In this document: piece after piece, positions 1 through 8,420 of the stretch | How positions within the stretch are numbered: position 1 is the first letter of the stretch | How the letters are laid out: every line of letters begins with the position of its first letter | NCBI GenBank assembly: GCA_024233975.1 | Contig: JACKOX010000011.1 | Span: 38,173-102,172 of the forward strand | Length of the DNA stretch: 64,000 nucleotides | From: Rhodanobacteraceae bacterium | GTDB taxonomy: Bacteria > Pseudomonadota > Gammaproteobacteria > Xanthomonadales > Xanthomonadaceae | Direction: 5' to 3' | Notes under the pieces: model-generated | Told to the model about the DNA's origin: nothing | Database searches by the model: none | What the model saw: only the letters and a program-made list of their open reading frames with translations | Program-made: the position numbers and the translations under genes

Positions 1-744
1 CGCGAGGCATTCGCCCGCGCCTTCGTGCTGGATCCGAATGACGTGACAGTGAACTTCTGGCACGCCGCCGCCTTGCTGGAAACCGGCTATCGCGAGCAGG
101 CCAAGCAGGCACTGGATCGCACGCTGGAGATCGACCCGCTGCTGCCCAATGCGCTGCTTTGGCGCGCACGCCTGCACATCGCCGATGGCGAGCTGGATGT
201 CGCTGCCGAGCAACTGCGGCGAGCCGAAGAGGCTGGCCATGTCTTTGTCGGGCTTGGCACTTCCTCGCTGTACATGGCCCAGGGCGAGCGCAGCCGCGCC
301 ATCGCCGCCCTGACCGCGGCCATGCCGTACTTCGCACAGGACTTCCCCTCCCAGGCCTCGGAAGTGTTTGCCAGGGCCTGCTTCCGCGATCCCGAAGCCA
401 AGGCGGAAGCGATCGGACTGATCGATGCCTATCTCGCCAACCACCCGGACAACCTGCCAGGCGTCGTGTCCTACGTGCTTCGCCGATCCGGCGAGTACGA
501 GCGCGCTTTCAAGCTGATGAGCGAACGCATCTCCAACAATGAGGCGCTCAGCGTCTCCGGGCTGTTCACCGGGCTGGATCCCGATGCCATGCGATCACCT
601 TCGTTTGGCGTGTTCATCGACAGATCGGGGCTGGGAGCCTACTGGGATGAATTCGGGCCGCCTGATAACTGTCGCCGGGAAGACGCAGGCGCTTACCATT
701 GCGACCCGCCAACGGCCGCCGATCCGACGAAGGTATCGCCGTGA
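1..744 (+). CDS. TPR-repeat protein, C-terminal part (5' end outside window)
   Basis: The frame is open from the first base, so the N-terminus lies to the left. The visible 247 residues are helical pairs of TPR type (for example LDPNDVTVNFWHAAALLE, then ALDRTLEIDPLLPNALLWRA). The tail resembles the ends of TPR-bearing signalling proteins in Xanthomonadales, with a Y-W-x-E-x-G-P-P-x-C pattern. Such TPR halves usually follow a winged-helix, adenylate-cyclase or kinase domain, which cannot be seen here. The stop overlaps the GTG start of the next gene by 4 bases (GTGA), so the two are probably co-translated. TPR assignment is fairly safe; the overall function is unknown. Confidence 0.75.
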   Translation, partial: REAFARAFVLDPNDVTVNFWHAAALLETGYREQAKQALDRTLEIDPLLPNALLWRARLHIADGELDVAAEQLRRAEEAGHVFVGLGTSSLYMAQGERSRAIAALTAAMPYFAQDFPSQASEVFARACFRDPEAKAEAIGLIDAYLANHPDNLPGVVSYVLRRSGEYERAFKLMSERISNNEALSVSGLFTGLDPDAMRSPSFGVFIDRSGLGAYWDEFGPPDNCRREDAGAYHCDPPTAADPTKVSP

Positions 745-1475
745 TCCTCCGCCGAATCCTTGAGCGCGTGAAGCGACAGCACTGGAGCACGCTGTTCTTC
801 GAGCTGGGCATCGTGGTGGTCGGCGTGTTCCTGGGCCTGCAGGTGGACAATTGGAACTCGGATCGACACACGCGGGCGCTGGAGCAGGAGTACATCGAGC
901 GCCTGCATGCGGACATGGACTACACGCTCGCCAGTCGGGACAAGGTATCTGGCTGGGATGATGAACGCCTGGCCGGGCAGGCGCTGATCCTTGCGGCACT
1001 CCGTAGCGGAACGCTCGCTGACGGTGATCGCGCCGCCTTCGACCAGAGCCTGCTGCTGTTCGGCTTCATCGGCTGGCCGGACGTGCGCTGGGCGACCATG
1101 GAAGAACTGGAGTCCACGGGTTCGATGTCGATCATCAGCGACGTGGCGCTGCGCTCACTGCTTGGGCGAATGGATGCCGAGCTCAAGCGGCGCCAGGCAT
1201 TGAGTCTCAGCTTCACGAACTCCATCAACGCCTTTCGACAGCAGATTGGCCATCGCTTTGGCGTGTTGGAATTTACCGACCTCACCGAGCCGGTGACACT
1301 CGACTACGACTTTGCCGGGCTGGCGTCCGATACCGGCTTCATCAACACGCTCAGCCAGATCGATACGCTGTCGCGGATCAAGTGCCGCAACACCAAAGCC
1401 GAGATGGACGACATCCGCGCCCTGCGTGACGAGCTGGCCAAGCGACTGCGACCAGGCACCGACGCGGCGCGCTGA
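741..1475 (+). CDS. DUF6090-family membrane-anchored protein
   Basis: The 244-aa protein starts at a GTG that overlaps the previous stop (GTGA). Residues 1-40 hold a basic amphipathic stretch (ILRRILERVKRQ), one membrane segment (FFELGIVVVGVFLGLQV) and the D-N-W-N signature that follows it. This N-terminal pattern is typical of the DUF6090 family. The remaining 200 residues are mostly charged helix with no recognisable catalytic motif. Family members are single-pass inner-membrane proteins of unknown function. The tight coupling to the TPR gene suggests they act together, possibly as sensor and effector (inference). A longer frame begins at 699, but the overlap and membrane signature favour 741. 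Confidence 0.72.
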   Translation: MILRRILERVKRQHWSTLFFELGIVVVGVFLGLQVDNWNSDRHTRALEQEYIERLHADMDYTLASRDKVSGWDDERLAGQALILAALRSGTLADGDRAAFDQSLLLFGFIGWPDVRWATMEELESTGSMSIISDVALRSLLGRMDAELKRRQALSLSFTNSINAFRQQIGHRFGVLEFTDLTEPVTLDYDFAGLASDTGFINTLSQIDTLSRIKCRNTKAEMDDIRALRDELAKRLRPGTDAAR

Positions 1476-1485
1476 GTGCTGCCGA

Positions 1486-2361
1486 TCAGCGCAACAGCAG
1501 CAGCGGAATCTGACAGCTGCGCAGCAGCTGGGTGGTGGTGCTGCCGAGGATCAGGCTGCGGATGCGCGAGTGACCGTAGGCGCCCATCACCAGCAGGTCG
1601 ACAGATCGCTGGCTTACCTGCTCCCTGATCACATCCTCGACACGCCCTTCCAGCCGCAGCATGTCGGGCTCGAATCCGGCCTGCTGAAGCTGTTGCTTTG
1701 CCCACTCGAGCTGCTGGTGATGTTCCGGCGTATCGCTGCCAACCATCAGCACGTCCACGCGCATGCCGGTGGCGAGCGGACTGGCGCAGACCATGTCGAT
1801 GCATTTCCGGGTGGTGGCGCTGCCATCGAAGGCGATCATCACGCGCTGGATCGGACGGAAGGCGCGCGCGGCGATCAGTACCGGTCGATGCACGGCGCGG
1901 ACGACGCGCTCCAAGTTTCCGCCAAGATGACCCCTGGCGAAGTCGGCGTGCTCACCGCGTTTGCCGATGACGAAGATGCGCACGCCGCTTTCCAGCTCCA
2001 GCAGGCTGTCGACCAGCTCGCCGTGGCGCTGCAGCAAATCAGCTTCGACGCCATGCTGTTCGCGGACCTTCGCCTGCTGTTCCTGCAACAGCAGCTGGCC
2101 ATGCTGCTGGGCCAGTTTTCCACGCTGCTCGTCCAGCTCGGTGAGCTTCAGCAACAGCGCCTCGCGATCATCGGCGGCGAGGTTGCCGCTGAGATCAGCG
2201 CCGCGCGCCGCGCTAGCGCGCTCGATGGTGTGAAGCAACTGCAGTGGCGCGCCCACGCGCGATGCAGCCCAGGCTGCGTGCGCGGCCACGCTGTCGGCGT
2301 AGACCGAGGCATCGATGGCGGCGAGGATCTTTCCGTCCACGTGGATCAGCGAGCTGTTCAT
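1486..2361 (-). CDS. Tandem-domain universal stress protein (UspA family)
   Basis: The 291-aa protein contains two Usp folds, roughly residues 8-145 and 155-291. The second half carries the ATP-binding signature G-x2-G-x9-G-S (GAYGHSRIRSLILGS); the first half has only a less canonical GKRG...LGGN version, so one half may not bind nucleotide. The middle of the first domain is rich in Gln/Glu helices (LDEQRGKLAQQHGQLLLQE). The start codon overlaps the stop of the upstream SulP gene by one base, indicating one transcript. Cytoplasmic tandem Usp proteins are commonly paired with anion transporters and are thought to modulate stress physiology; a role in regulating the SulP neighbour is inference. 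Confidence 0.88.
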   Translation of the reverse strand: MNSSLIHVDGKILAAIDASVYADSVAAHAAWAASRVGAPLQLLHTIERASAARGADLSGNLAADDREALLLKLTELDEQRGKLAQQHGQLLLQEQQAKVREQHGVEADLLQRHGELVDSLLELESGVRIFVIGKRGEHADFARGHLGGNLERVVRAVHRPVLIAARAFRPIQRVMIAFDGSATTRKCIDMVCASPLATGMRVDVLMVGSDTPEHHQQLEWAKQQLQQAGFEPDMLRLEGRVEDVIREQVSQRSVDLLVMGAYGHSRIRSLILGSTTTQLLRSCQIPLLLLR

Positions 2362-3845
2362 CAGTGTCCACCCATCAAATGTTCGGCTTCGGGTTTGTCG
2401 TGCACGCCAAGTCGGTCGACCATGGTTCGGCTGGCTTCGTTCATGCCGATGATTTCGACCATCGTGCCTTCACGGCGGAACTTCAGCACCACCTTGTCCA
2501 GTGCGCCAACGGCGCTGAGGTCCCAGAAGTGTGCGTCGGACAGATCGATGCGCACGGTTTCCAGCACTTCGCGGAAGTCGAAAGCATCGACAAAGGCGTT
2601 TGCCGAAGCGAAAAACACCTGACCGGTGACGACGTAGCGGCGCGCGCTGCCGTCGTCCTGTGATTCGCTGCCAACATGCAGCACCTGGCCGACCTTGCGC
2701 GCGAAGAACAGGCCGGACAGCAGCACGCCGGTGAGCACGCCCTTGGCCAGGTCGTGAGTGAACACGGTGACGATCACCGTGCCCAGCATGACGATGCTCG
2801 ACGACTTGGGGTGCGTGCGCAGGTTGAGGATAGAGCGCCAGCTGAAGGTACCAATCGACACCATGATCATCACCGCCACCAGCGCCGCCATCGGAATCTG
2901 GCTGACCCACTCGCTGCCGTAGACCACCAGCACCAGCAGCACCGAGCCGGCGACCAGTGCCGAGAGACGACCGCGACCGCCAGACTTCACGTTGATCACC
3001 GACTGCCCGATCATCGCGCAGCCGGCCATGCCACCGAGGAGGCCTGCCGCGATGTTGGCGATGCCCTGGCCGGCGCATTCGCGGTTCTTGTTGCTGGACG
3101 TATCGGTGAGGTCATCGACAATCTGCGCCGTCAGCAGCGATTCCAGCAGGCCAACCACGGCCAATGTTGCCGACACCGGAAAGATGATCGCCAGCGTGTC
3201 CCAAGTCAGCGGCACATCCGGCAGCAGGAACTGCGGCAGACTGTCCGGCAGCTCGCCCATGTCGCCGACACGGTGGATGTCGAGACCCAGCCAGATCGAC
3301 AGGATGGTCAGCGACACGATGGCCACCAGCGGCGACGGCACCGCGCGGGTGAGGTAGGGGAACAGGTAAATGATGCCTAGGCCGGCAGCGGTGATCGCGT
3401 AGACCGTCCACGGCACGTCGATCAACTCCGGCAGCTGCGCCATGAAGATCAGGATCGCCAGCGCGTTGACGAAGCCGGTGATCACCGAACGCGACACGAA
3501 GCGCATCAGGCTACCGAGCTTCAGCGCGCCGGCAATGATCTGCAGCACGCCGGTGAGCAGCGTCGCTGCCAGCAGGTATTGCAGGCCGTGTTCACGAACC
3601 AGCGTCACCATCACCAGCGCCATGGCGCCAGTCGCCGCCGAGATCATGCCCGGGCGACCGCCGGTGAAGGCGATCACCACGGCGATGCAGAACGAGGCGT
3701 ACAGACCCACCTTGGGATCCACGCCGGCGATGATCGAAAAAGCGATGGCCTCGGGGATCAGCGCCAGCGCGACCACCAGGCCGGCCAGCACGTCGCCACG
3801 GATATTGCCGAACCACTCGCGGCCCAGTGTCGAGGAAGCATTCAC
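2361..3845 (-). CDS. SulP-family anion permease with STAS domain
   Basis: The 494-aa polytopic protein has the SulP transport core in residues 1-390, opening with DVLAGLVVALALIPEAIAF, and a C-terminal cytoplasmic STAS domain (about 400-494) with DLSDAHFWDLSAVGALD. SulP proteins move sulfate, bicarbonate or other oxyanions across the inner membrane, often coupled to H+ or Na+. The substrate cannot be told from sequence; the SulP+Usp arrangement is also seen in bicarbonate or sulfate uptake loci. It is the first gene of a two-gene operon with the tandem Usp gene. The 214-base gap upstream, shared with a divergent cytochrome gene, should hold both promoters. Confidence 0.9.
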   Translation of the reverse strand: MNASSTLGREWFGNIRGDVLAGLVVALALIPEAIAFSIIAGVDPKVGLYASFCIAVVIAFTGGRPGMISAATGAMALVMVTLVREHGLQYLLAATLLTGVLQIIAGALKLGSLMRFVSRSVITGFVNALAILIFMAQLPELIDVPWTVYAITAAGLGIIYLFPYLTRAVPSPLVAIVSLTILSIWLGLDIHRVGDMGELPDSLPQFLLPDVPLTWDTLAIIFPVSATLAVVGLLESLLTAQIVDDLTDTSSNKNRECAGQGIANIAAGLLGGMAGCAMIGQSVINVKSGGRGRLSALVAGSVLLVLVVYGSEWVSQIPMAALVAVMIMVSIGTFSWRSILNLRTHPKSSSIVMLGTVIVTVFTHDLAKGVLTGVLLSGLFFARKVGQVLHVGSESQDDGSARRYVVTGQVFFASANAFVDAFDFREVLETVRIDLSDAHFWDLSAVGALDKVVLKFRREGTMVEIIGMNEASRTMVDRLGVHDKPEAEHLMGGH

Positions 3846-4059
3846 ATCAGGTTTCCAGTTGCCGCGGGCGGAAGCTCGCCATCACGCGGTAGGGGTCGGC
3901 GCGGGCGGAGCCCTGCTCCATCGTCAGCCAAACCGGCATCGCGACGACTGCCCGCCGCGAACGGGGCGCGATTGTAGCGGATCGCCACCCGCGCTGCCGT
4001 GAAGCTTGCCTCTGCCCGGGCATTCAGTTATTCATCGGGCGGGGTTGGGAGCAAAGATC

Positions 4060-6369
4060 ATGACGAAGAGTGGGACGAACGCAGGATCGTCTGCGTCTGC
4101 GCGCGCCGGTTTCCTGCGCCGCTTTCTCGATATCCGCCTGGGCCGGCTGCTGAAATGGCTGCTGATGCTGATGCTGCTGGTCGCCATGCTGGCCGGGGTC
4201 GGTTTCTATCTGTTCGTGGTCTATCCGGCGAACCACATTCCGGCGTTGGAAAAGGTGGACGGCTATGTCTACCTCGACCAGGGCTGGGGTGAGGGAGCCG
4301 ATGCGTCGGGGCGACAGACCTACTACTACACGCAGCAGGGCACTTCGATGCCGCAGGGCGCGCTGGTCACGCCTTTGCGCTACCGCTGGTTCACCAGCCT
4401 GGAAATGCCTTTCGGCGAGGAACGCTTCACCGCACCTGAACACCTGAAACGCTATCGCTTCATCGTCGACCCGAAACCGACGGCGGCCAATCCGGATCGC
4501 CTGCCGGTCGGCTTCACCCGTCACTTCGATCCCGCGCTGGGCGAGGACGTGGTCGACATCACCTGCGCGGCCTGCCACACCGGCGAGATCCACGCGCGCA
4601 AGGACGGCAAGACCGTCGCGATCCGCATCGACGGTGGCCAGGCCATGCACGCCTTCACCGACATGCAGATGGGCGCCTTTGGTCCCACGCTGGTAGCGTC
4701 GATGGGCGCCACGCTGGTGAACCCGGCCAAGTTCAACCGCTTCGCGCGAAAGGTGATCGGGCAACGTTATCCGGACGGCAAGTGGCGTCTGCGTCTGGAG
4801 CTGGCTGAAACCATCAAGGCCTTTGTCACCCAGGGGCAGAACAATCCGCTGCGGCACCTGTATCCGGTCGAGGAAGGCTTCGGCCGCACCGACGCGCTGG
4901 GCCGCATCGCCAACACCGTGTTCGGCGATCACCTCATTCCGGGCAACTACCAGGACGCCACCGCGCCGGTGAGCTATCCCTATGTGTGGAACATCTGGAA
5001 GTTCGACTGGGTGCAGTACAACGGATCGGTGAAACAGCCGCTGGCGCGCAACATCGGCGAAGCGCTAGGCGTGGGCGCCGTGCTGCGGCTGACCGACACC
5101 TACGGCAACCCGCTGCCGGAATCCGAGCGTTTCGCCAGCTCGGTGAACATCGAGAACCTCGGCACCATCGAACACACCCTGCAGAGACTGACGCCACCGC
5201 GCTGGCCGGAGGAACTGCTTGGCAACGTCGACCAGGCGCTGGCGGCACGCGGCAAGACATTGTTCGACACGCACTGCCAAGGCTGCCACGGCCCACATCC
5301 GGCGGACCGCGCCGCGCAGCTGGCCAGCGCGCCGCTGAAGGCGTCTCCGGACGAGGAATGGACGATCGAAGTGATTCCGGTGGAACACATCGGCACCGAC
5401 CCGACCGAAGCGGTGGGTTTCATCGAGCGCCATTACGACCTGCGCCCCACCGGGCTGACCCAGGCCGATCTCGCCGCGCTATTGAAACCCGAACTGCTGC
5501 GCAACCTGGCGCGCGACGCCCGTTATCGGCTGACGGAAACCGTTGCCGGCCGTGAACAGGCGGGAATGGAGAACGGAACGCTGGCCGACCTGCTCGCCAA
5601 CTATCCGGATCCCGACGCGAACGAGACGCCTTCGATCCCGCAGGCGATTTTCGTGGAGATTGCCGCGCAGCTCGCTACCTTGCCGCAGCCGGTCGCCAGC
5701 AATTCGCCGTGGTCCTGCGACCTGGCCTGTCAGCAGAAAGCACTGCTCGATAACGTCACCACCGGCGAGAAAAACATCGACGCACAGCTGGCCACACTGG
5801 ACATCGGCAAGCTCACCGAGGGCGAGGGCCTCAACATCCTCGGCCTGCTGATCAAGCGCAAGTACTTCGCCGACAACCATGTCCCCTATGCGCGCCAGCA
5901 ATGCATGCAGGGTTTCGGCATCCTCGACCTGCCGCAGCAGATCGCCGGCTACAAGCCGCGACCGCTGGAAGGCGTCTGGGCCACGCCACCTTTCCTGCAC
6001 AACGGTTCGGTGCCGACCATCTACCAGATGCTGCTGCCGCCGGAAGACCGCGACCGCAGCTTCACGGTCGGAAATCGCCTGTATGACGCCAAGCATCTCG
6101 GCTACGAGACCTCACCACCCGCCGATGGCGGCGGTTTCCTGCTCGATACCAGCATCACCGGCAACCACAACAGCGGCCATGCTTTCGTCGCCACGCCGGA
6201 GCAGCTGGCAGCGGCGAGGCACGATCCGAAGGGCCATCCGCTGCCGCCCGGCGTGATCGGCCCGCTGCTCGGCGACGACGAGCGCTATGCCATCCTCGAA
6301 TACCTCAAGGTGCATCGCGACCTACCGGCGACACCGGCCGACTTCCAGCCGGCGGACTGCGGGCCATGA
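4060..6369 (+). CDS. RoxA-like di-haem c-type cytochrome (large paralogue)
   Basis: Start at 4060 is preceded by a GGGAG ribosome site, giving 769 aa. Residues 30-55 form one hydrophobic segment (signal anchor or signal peptide), so the rest is periplasmic. Two haem-attachment motifs are visible: CAACH at 169-173 and CQGCH at 406-410. The C-terminal half has the conserved block G-V-W-A-T-P-P-F-L-H-N-G-S-V-P (H647 in it), seen in di-haem peroxidase-type and rubber-oxygenase (RoxA-like) cytochromes. Known relatives are extracytoplasmic oxygenases or peroxidases. A paralogue lies 2 kb away. The stop overlaps the patatin gene start (ATGA), linking the cytochrome to lipid hydrolysis. The actual substrate is unknown; rubber cleavage should not be assumed. 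Confidence 0.85.
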   Translation: MTKSGTNAGSSASARAGFLRRFLDIRLGRLLKWLLMLMLLVAMLAGVGFYLFVVYPANHIPALEKVDGYVYLDQGWGEGADASGRQTYYYTQQGTSMPQGALVTPLRYRWFTSLEMPFGEERFTAPEHLKRYRFIVDPKPTAANPDRLPVGFTRHFDPALGEDVVDITCAACHTGEIHARKDGKTVAIRIDGGQAMHAFTDMQMGAFGPTLVASMGATLVNPAKFNRFARKVIGQRYPDGKWRLRLELAETIKAFVTQGQNNPLRHLYPVEEGFGRTDALGRIANTVFGDHLIPGNYQDATAPVSYPYVWNIWKFDWVQYNGSVKQPLARNIGEALGVGAVLRLTDTYGNPLPESERFASSVNIENLGTIEHTLQRLTPPRWPEELLGNVDQALAARGKTLFDTHCQGCHGPHPADRAAQLASAPLKASPDEEWTIEVIPVEHIGTDPTEAVGFIERHYDLRPTGLTQADLAALLKPELLRNLARDARYRLTETVAGREQAGMENGTLADLLANYPDPDANETPSIPQAIFVEIAAQLATLPQPVASNSPWSCDLACQQKALLDNVTTGEKNIDAQLATLDIGKLTEGEGLNILGLLIKRKYFADNHVPYARQQCMQGFGILDLPQQIAGYKPRPLEGVWATPPFLHNGSVPTIYQMLLPPEDRDRSFTVGNRLYDAKHLGYETSPPADGGGFLLDTSITGNHNSGHAFVATPEQLAAARHDPKGHPLPPGVIGPLLGDDERYAILEYLKVHRDLPATPADFQPADCGP

Positions 6370-8420
6370 GCAGCCACACCGAGAATTTCGATGAGGTGCG
6401 GGCTGCCGAACAGGAATGGCTGAAGCTGCGCCGGCACGCCGCCGGACAGGCAGCGCCTGACGATGACGTGGTTGGACTGGCCTTTTCTGGCGGTGGCATC
6501 CGCTCGGCGATCTTCAACCTGGGTGTGCTGCAGTCACTGGGTCGCAGCGGCCTGCTGTCGAAGGTCGACTACCTGTCGACGGTGTCCGGCGGCGGCTACA
6601 TCGGCTCGGCCTTCAGCTGGCTTCGCGCCAGTCTTCCGAAGGATACGCACGCGCCTTTCGACGCCGGGCTGCATGGTTTCGGTGGCAGCGTTCTCGACTG
6701 GATCCGCAGCCACGGCAAGTACCTGACCGCACATCGCGGCTTTTCGATCTGGACGCTGCTGGCGTCGATCCTGGCCTCGACGCTGGTGAATGTGCTGGTT
6801 CTCGGTCCGGTACTGCTGCTCGCGGTCTGGGCGATGACCCTGGCCTGGCTGCCGGTGCAGTGGCCAGACTGGCTGGCGCTGCCAGGCGCAACAGCTCCAA
6901 CCGCACATCATGGTTTCTGGCTGCTGCTTGTTCTGGGTGCGGCCTGCCTGCTGCTGTTTCCGGTGGTGGCGCTGATGTTCGCGCTGGTTGCCGGCATCCC
7001 GGGCGTGTCCAGCGTGCATCGGGTGAACCGCTGGCGCGTGTTCATGGGTCAGCTGCTGTTCGGTGGCCTGGTCTTCATCGCGGTCGGCCTGATTCCGGTG
7101 CTCGCCAAGCTTGGCGAATGGGCGCAACTGCATTTCTCGTTCGTGCATGCGCAGGCCATGGGTCGGCATTTCGCTTGGCTGGGTCCGCTACTGACAGGCA
7201 TGGCGTCGATGTTCGCCAGTCACCTGTCCAAGGGCGGCACCGGCGGTGGACGCCTTGCCACCATCGGCGTGTCGCTGATCGTCTACGGGCTGCTGGTAGC
7301 CAACTACCTCGTGGTCACCGACCCGGCCTTTACCGGGTCCCTGTGGCTTCCGTTGCTGGCCGGGATCTCGGTGGTACTCGCCTTCATCTGCGACGTGAAC
7401 CGAGTCTCCATCCACTCCTACTACCGCGTGCGGCTGGCGGAGAGTTTCCTGGCGCCGGTCGAAGGCGCTGCCAGCAGGGACTCGGGTGACTTCTCGCTGA
7501 CCCAGATCGGCCCCGACAAGGGTGCGCCGCTGCACCTGCTCAACACCACGCTGAACATGAGCAATTCGGTGAACGAGCGTGATCGCGCGCGGCTGGGCGC
7601 CAGCTTCACCTTCTCACCGCTGTATGCCGGCGCGCAGCAGACCGGCTGGCGTCGCGTTGACGACTATCCCGGCGGCGGCATGGCGCTGTCGACGGCCATG
7701 ACCATTTCCGGCGCCGCGATCGACCCGGACATGTACGCCACCAATGCGCGGGCCGTGTCTTTCCTGATGGCGCTGCTCAACGTGCGCCTCGGCTACTGGG
7801 CGCGCAATCCGCGCAGCGAGCCGGGCCGCGATCCGCTGCGGCCCTGGTGGTGGATTTTCCTGTTCCGCGAAATGCTCGGCTTCGGCCTGGATGCGCGAAA
7901 GCGCCACATTCACCTCTCCGATGGTGGCGGCTTCGAAAATCTTGGCGTCTATGAGCTGATGCGCCGTCGCCTGCGCTACGTCGTGGTCTGCGATGCCGGC
8001 GCCGATCCGGAACTCACCCTGAGTGATCTCGGTCGCGCCATCGAGCGCGTGCGTGTGGACTTCGGCGCCGAGATCGATCTGGCCGCCGACAGCCTCTACC
8101 ACGAGCGCAACGAACTGCTGGAAAAGCGCCCCTGGGTGCTGGGTTCGGTGCGCTACGCCGATGGGTCGCACGGCGACATCCTCTACATCAAACCCATACT
8201 CTGCGCCGGCCTGAGCGCTGACATCTACAGCTACTGGCGCGCCAATCCGAGCTTTCCCGACCAGCCAACCTCCGAGCAGTTCTTCAACGAGCCGCAGTTC
8301 GAGGCCTACCGATGCCTCGGCTTCGAGATCGTCTCGCGCATCCTTGGCGAGCAGCCGCCAGAAAGCATTCCGGCGCTGTTCGAGCGGCTGCGCGACATCG
8401 ACTCCCCTACAGCGACTTGA
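6366..8420 (+). CDS. Membrane-embedded patatin-like phospholipase
   Basis: The 684-aa protein begins with the patatin oxyanion motif SGGGIRS (41-47), followed by the nucleophile motif TVSGGGY (S74). The catalytic Asp lies in DGGGFENLG (D519). Between the two halves of the active site, about residues 130-345, is a large block of hydrophobic membrane segments, so the lipase domain is split by an integral membrane region. Patatins are Ser-Asp dyad acyl hydrolases acting on phospholipids and other lipids. The gene overlaps the upstream di-haem cytochrome gene by 4 bases and overlaps the convergent second cytochrome gene by 14 bases. No signal peptide is seen, so the dyad probably faces the cytoplasm (inference). 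Membrane-lipid cleavage is the likely activity. Confidence 0.88.
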   Translation: MSSHTENFDEVRAAEQEWLKLRRHAAGQAAPDDDVVGLAFSGGGIRSAIFNLGVLQSLGRSGLLSKVDYLSTVSGGGYIGSAFSWLRASLPKDTHAPFDAGLHGFGGSVLDWIRSHGKYLTAHRGFSIWTLLASILASTLVNVLVLGPVLLLAVWAMTLAWLPVQWPDWLALPGATAPTAHHGFWLLLVLGAACLLLFPVVALMFALVAGIPGVSSVHRVNRWRVFMGQLLFGGLVFIAVGLIPVLAKLGEWAQLHFSFVHAQAMGRHFAWLGPLLTGMASMFASHLSKGGTGGGRLATIGVSLIVYGLLVANYLVVTDPAFTGSLWLPLLAGISVVLAFICDVNRVSIHSYYRVRLAESFLAPVEGAASRDSGDFSLTQIGPDKGAPLHLLNTTLNMSNSVNERDRARLGASFTFSPLYAGAQQTGWRRVDDYPGGGMALSTAMTISGAAIDPDMYATNARAVSFLMALLNVRLGYWARNPRSEPGRDPLRPWWWIFLFREMLGFGLDARKRHIHLSDGGGFENLGVYELMRRRLRYVVVCDAGADPELTLSDLGRAIERVRVDFGAEIDLAADSLYHERNELLEKRPWVLGSVRYADGSHGDILYIKPILCAGLSADIYSYWRANPSFPDQPTSEQFFNEPQFEAYRCLGFEIVSRILGEQPPESIPALFERLRDIDSPTAT

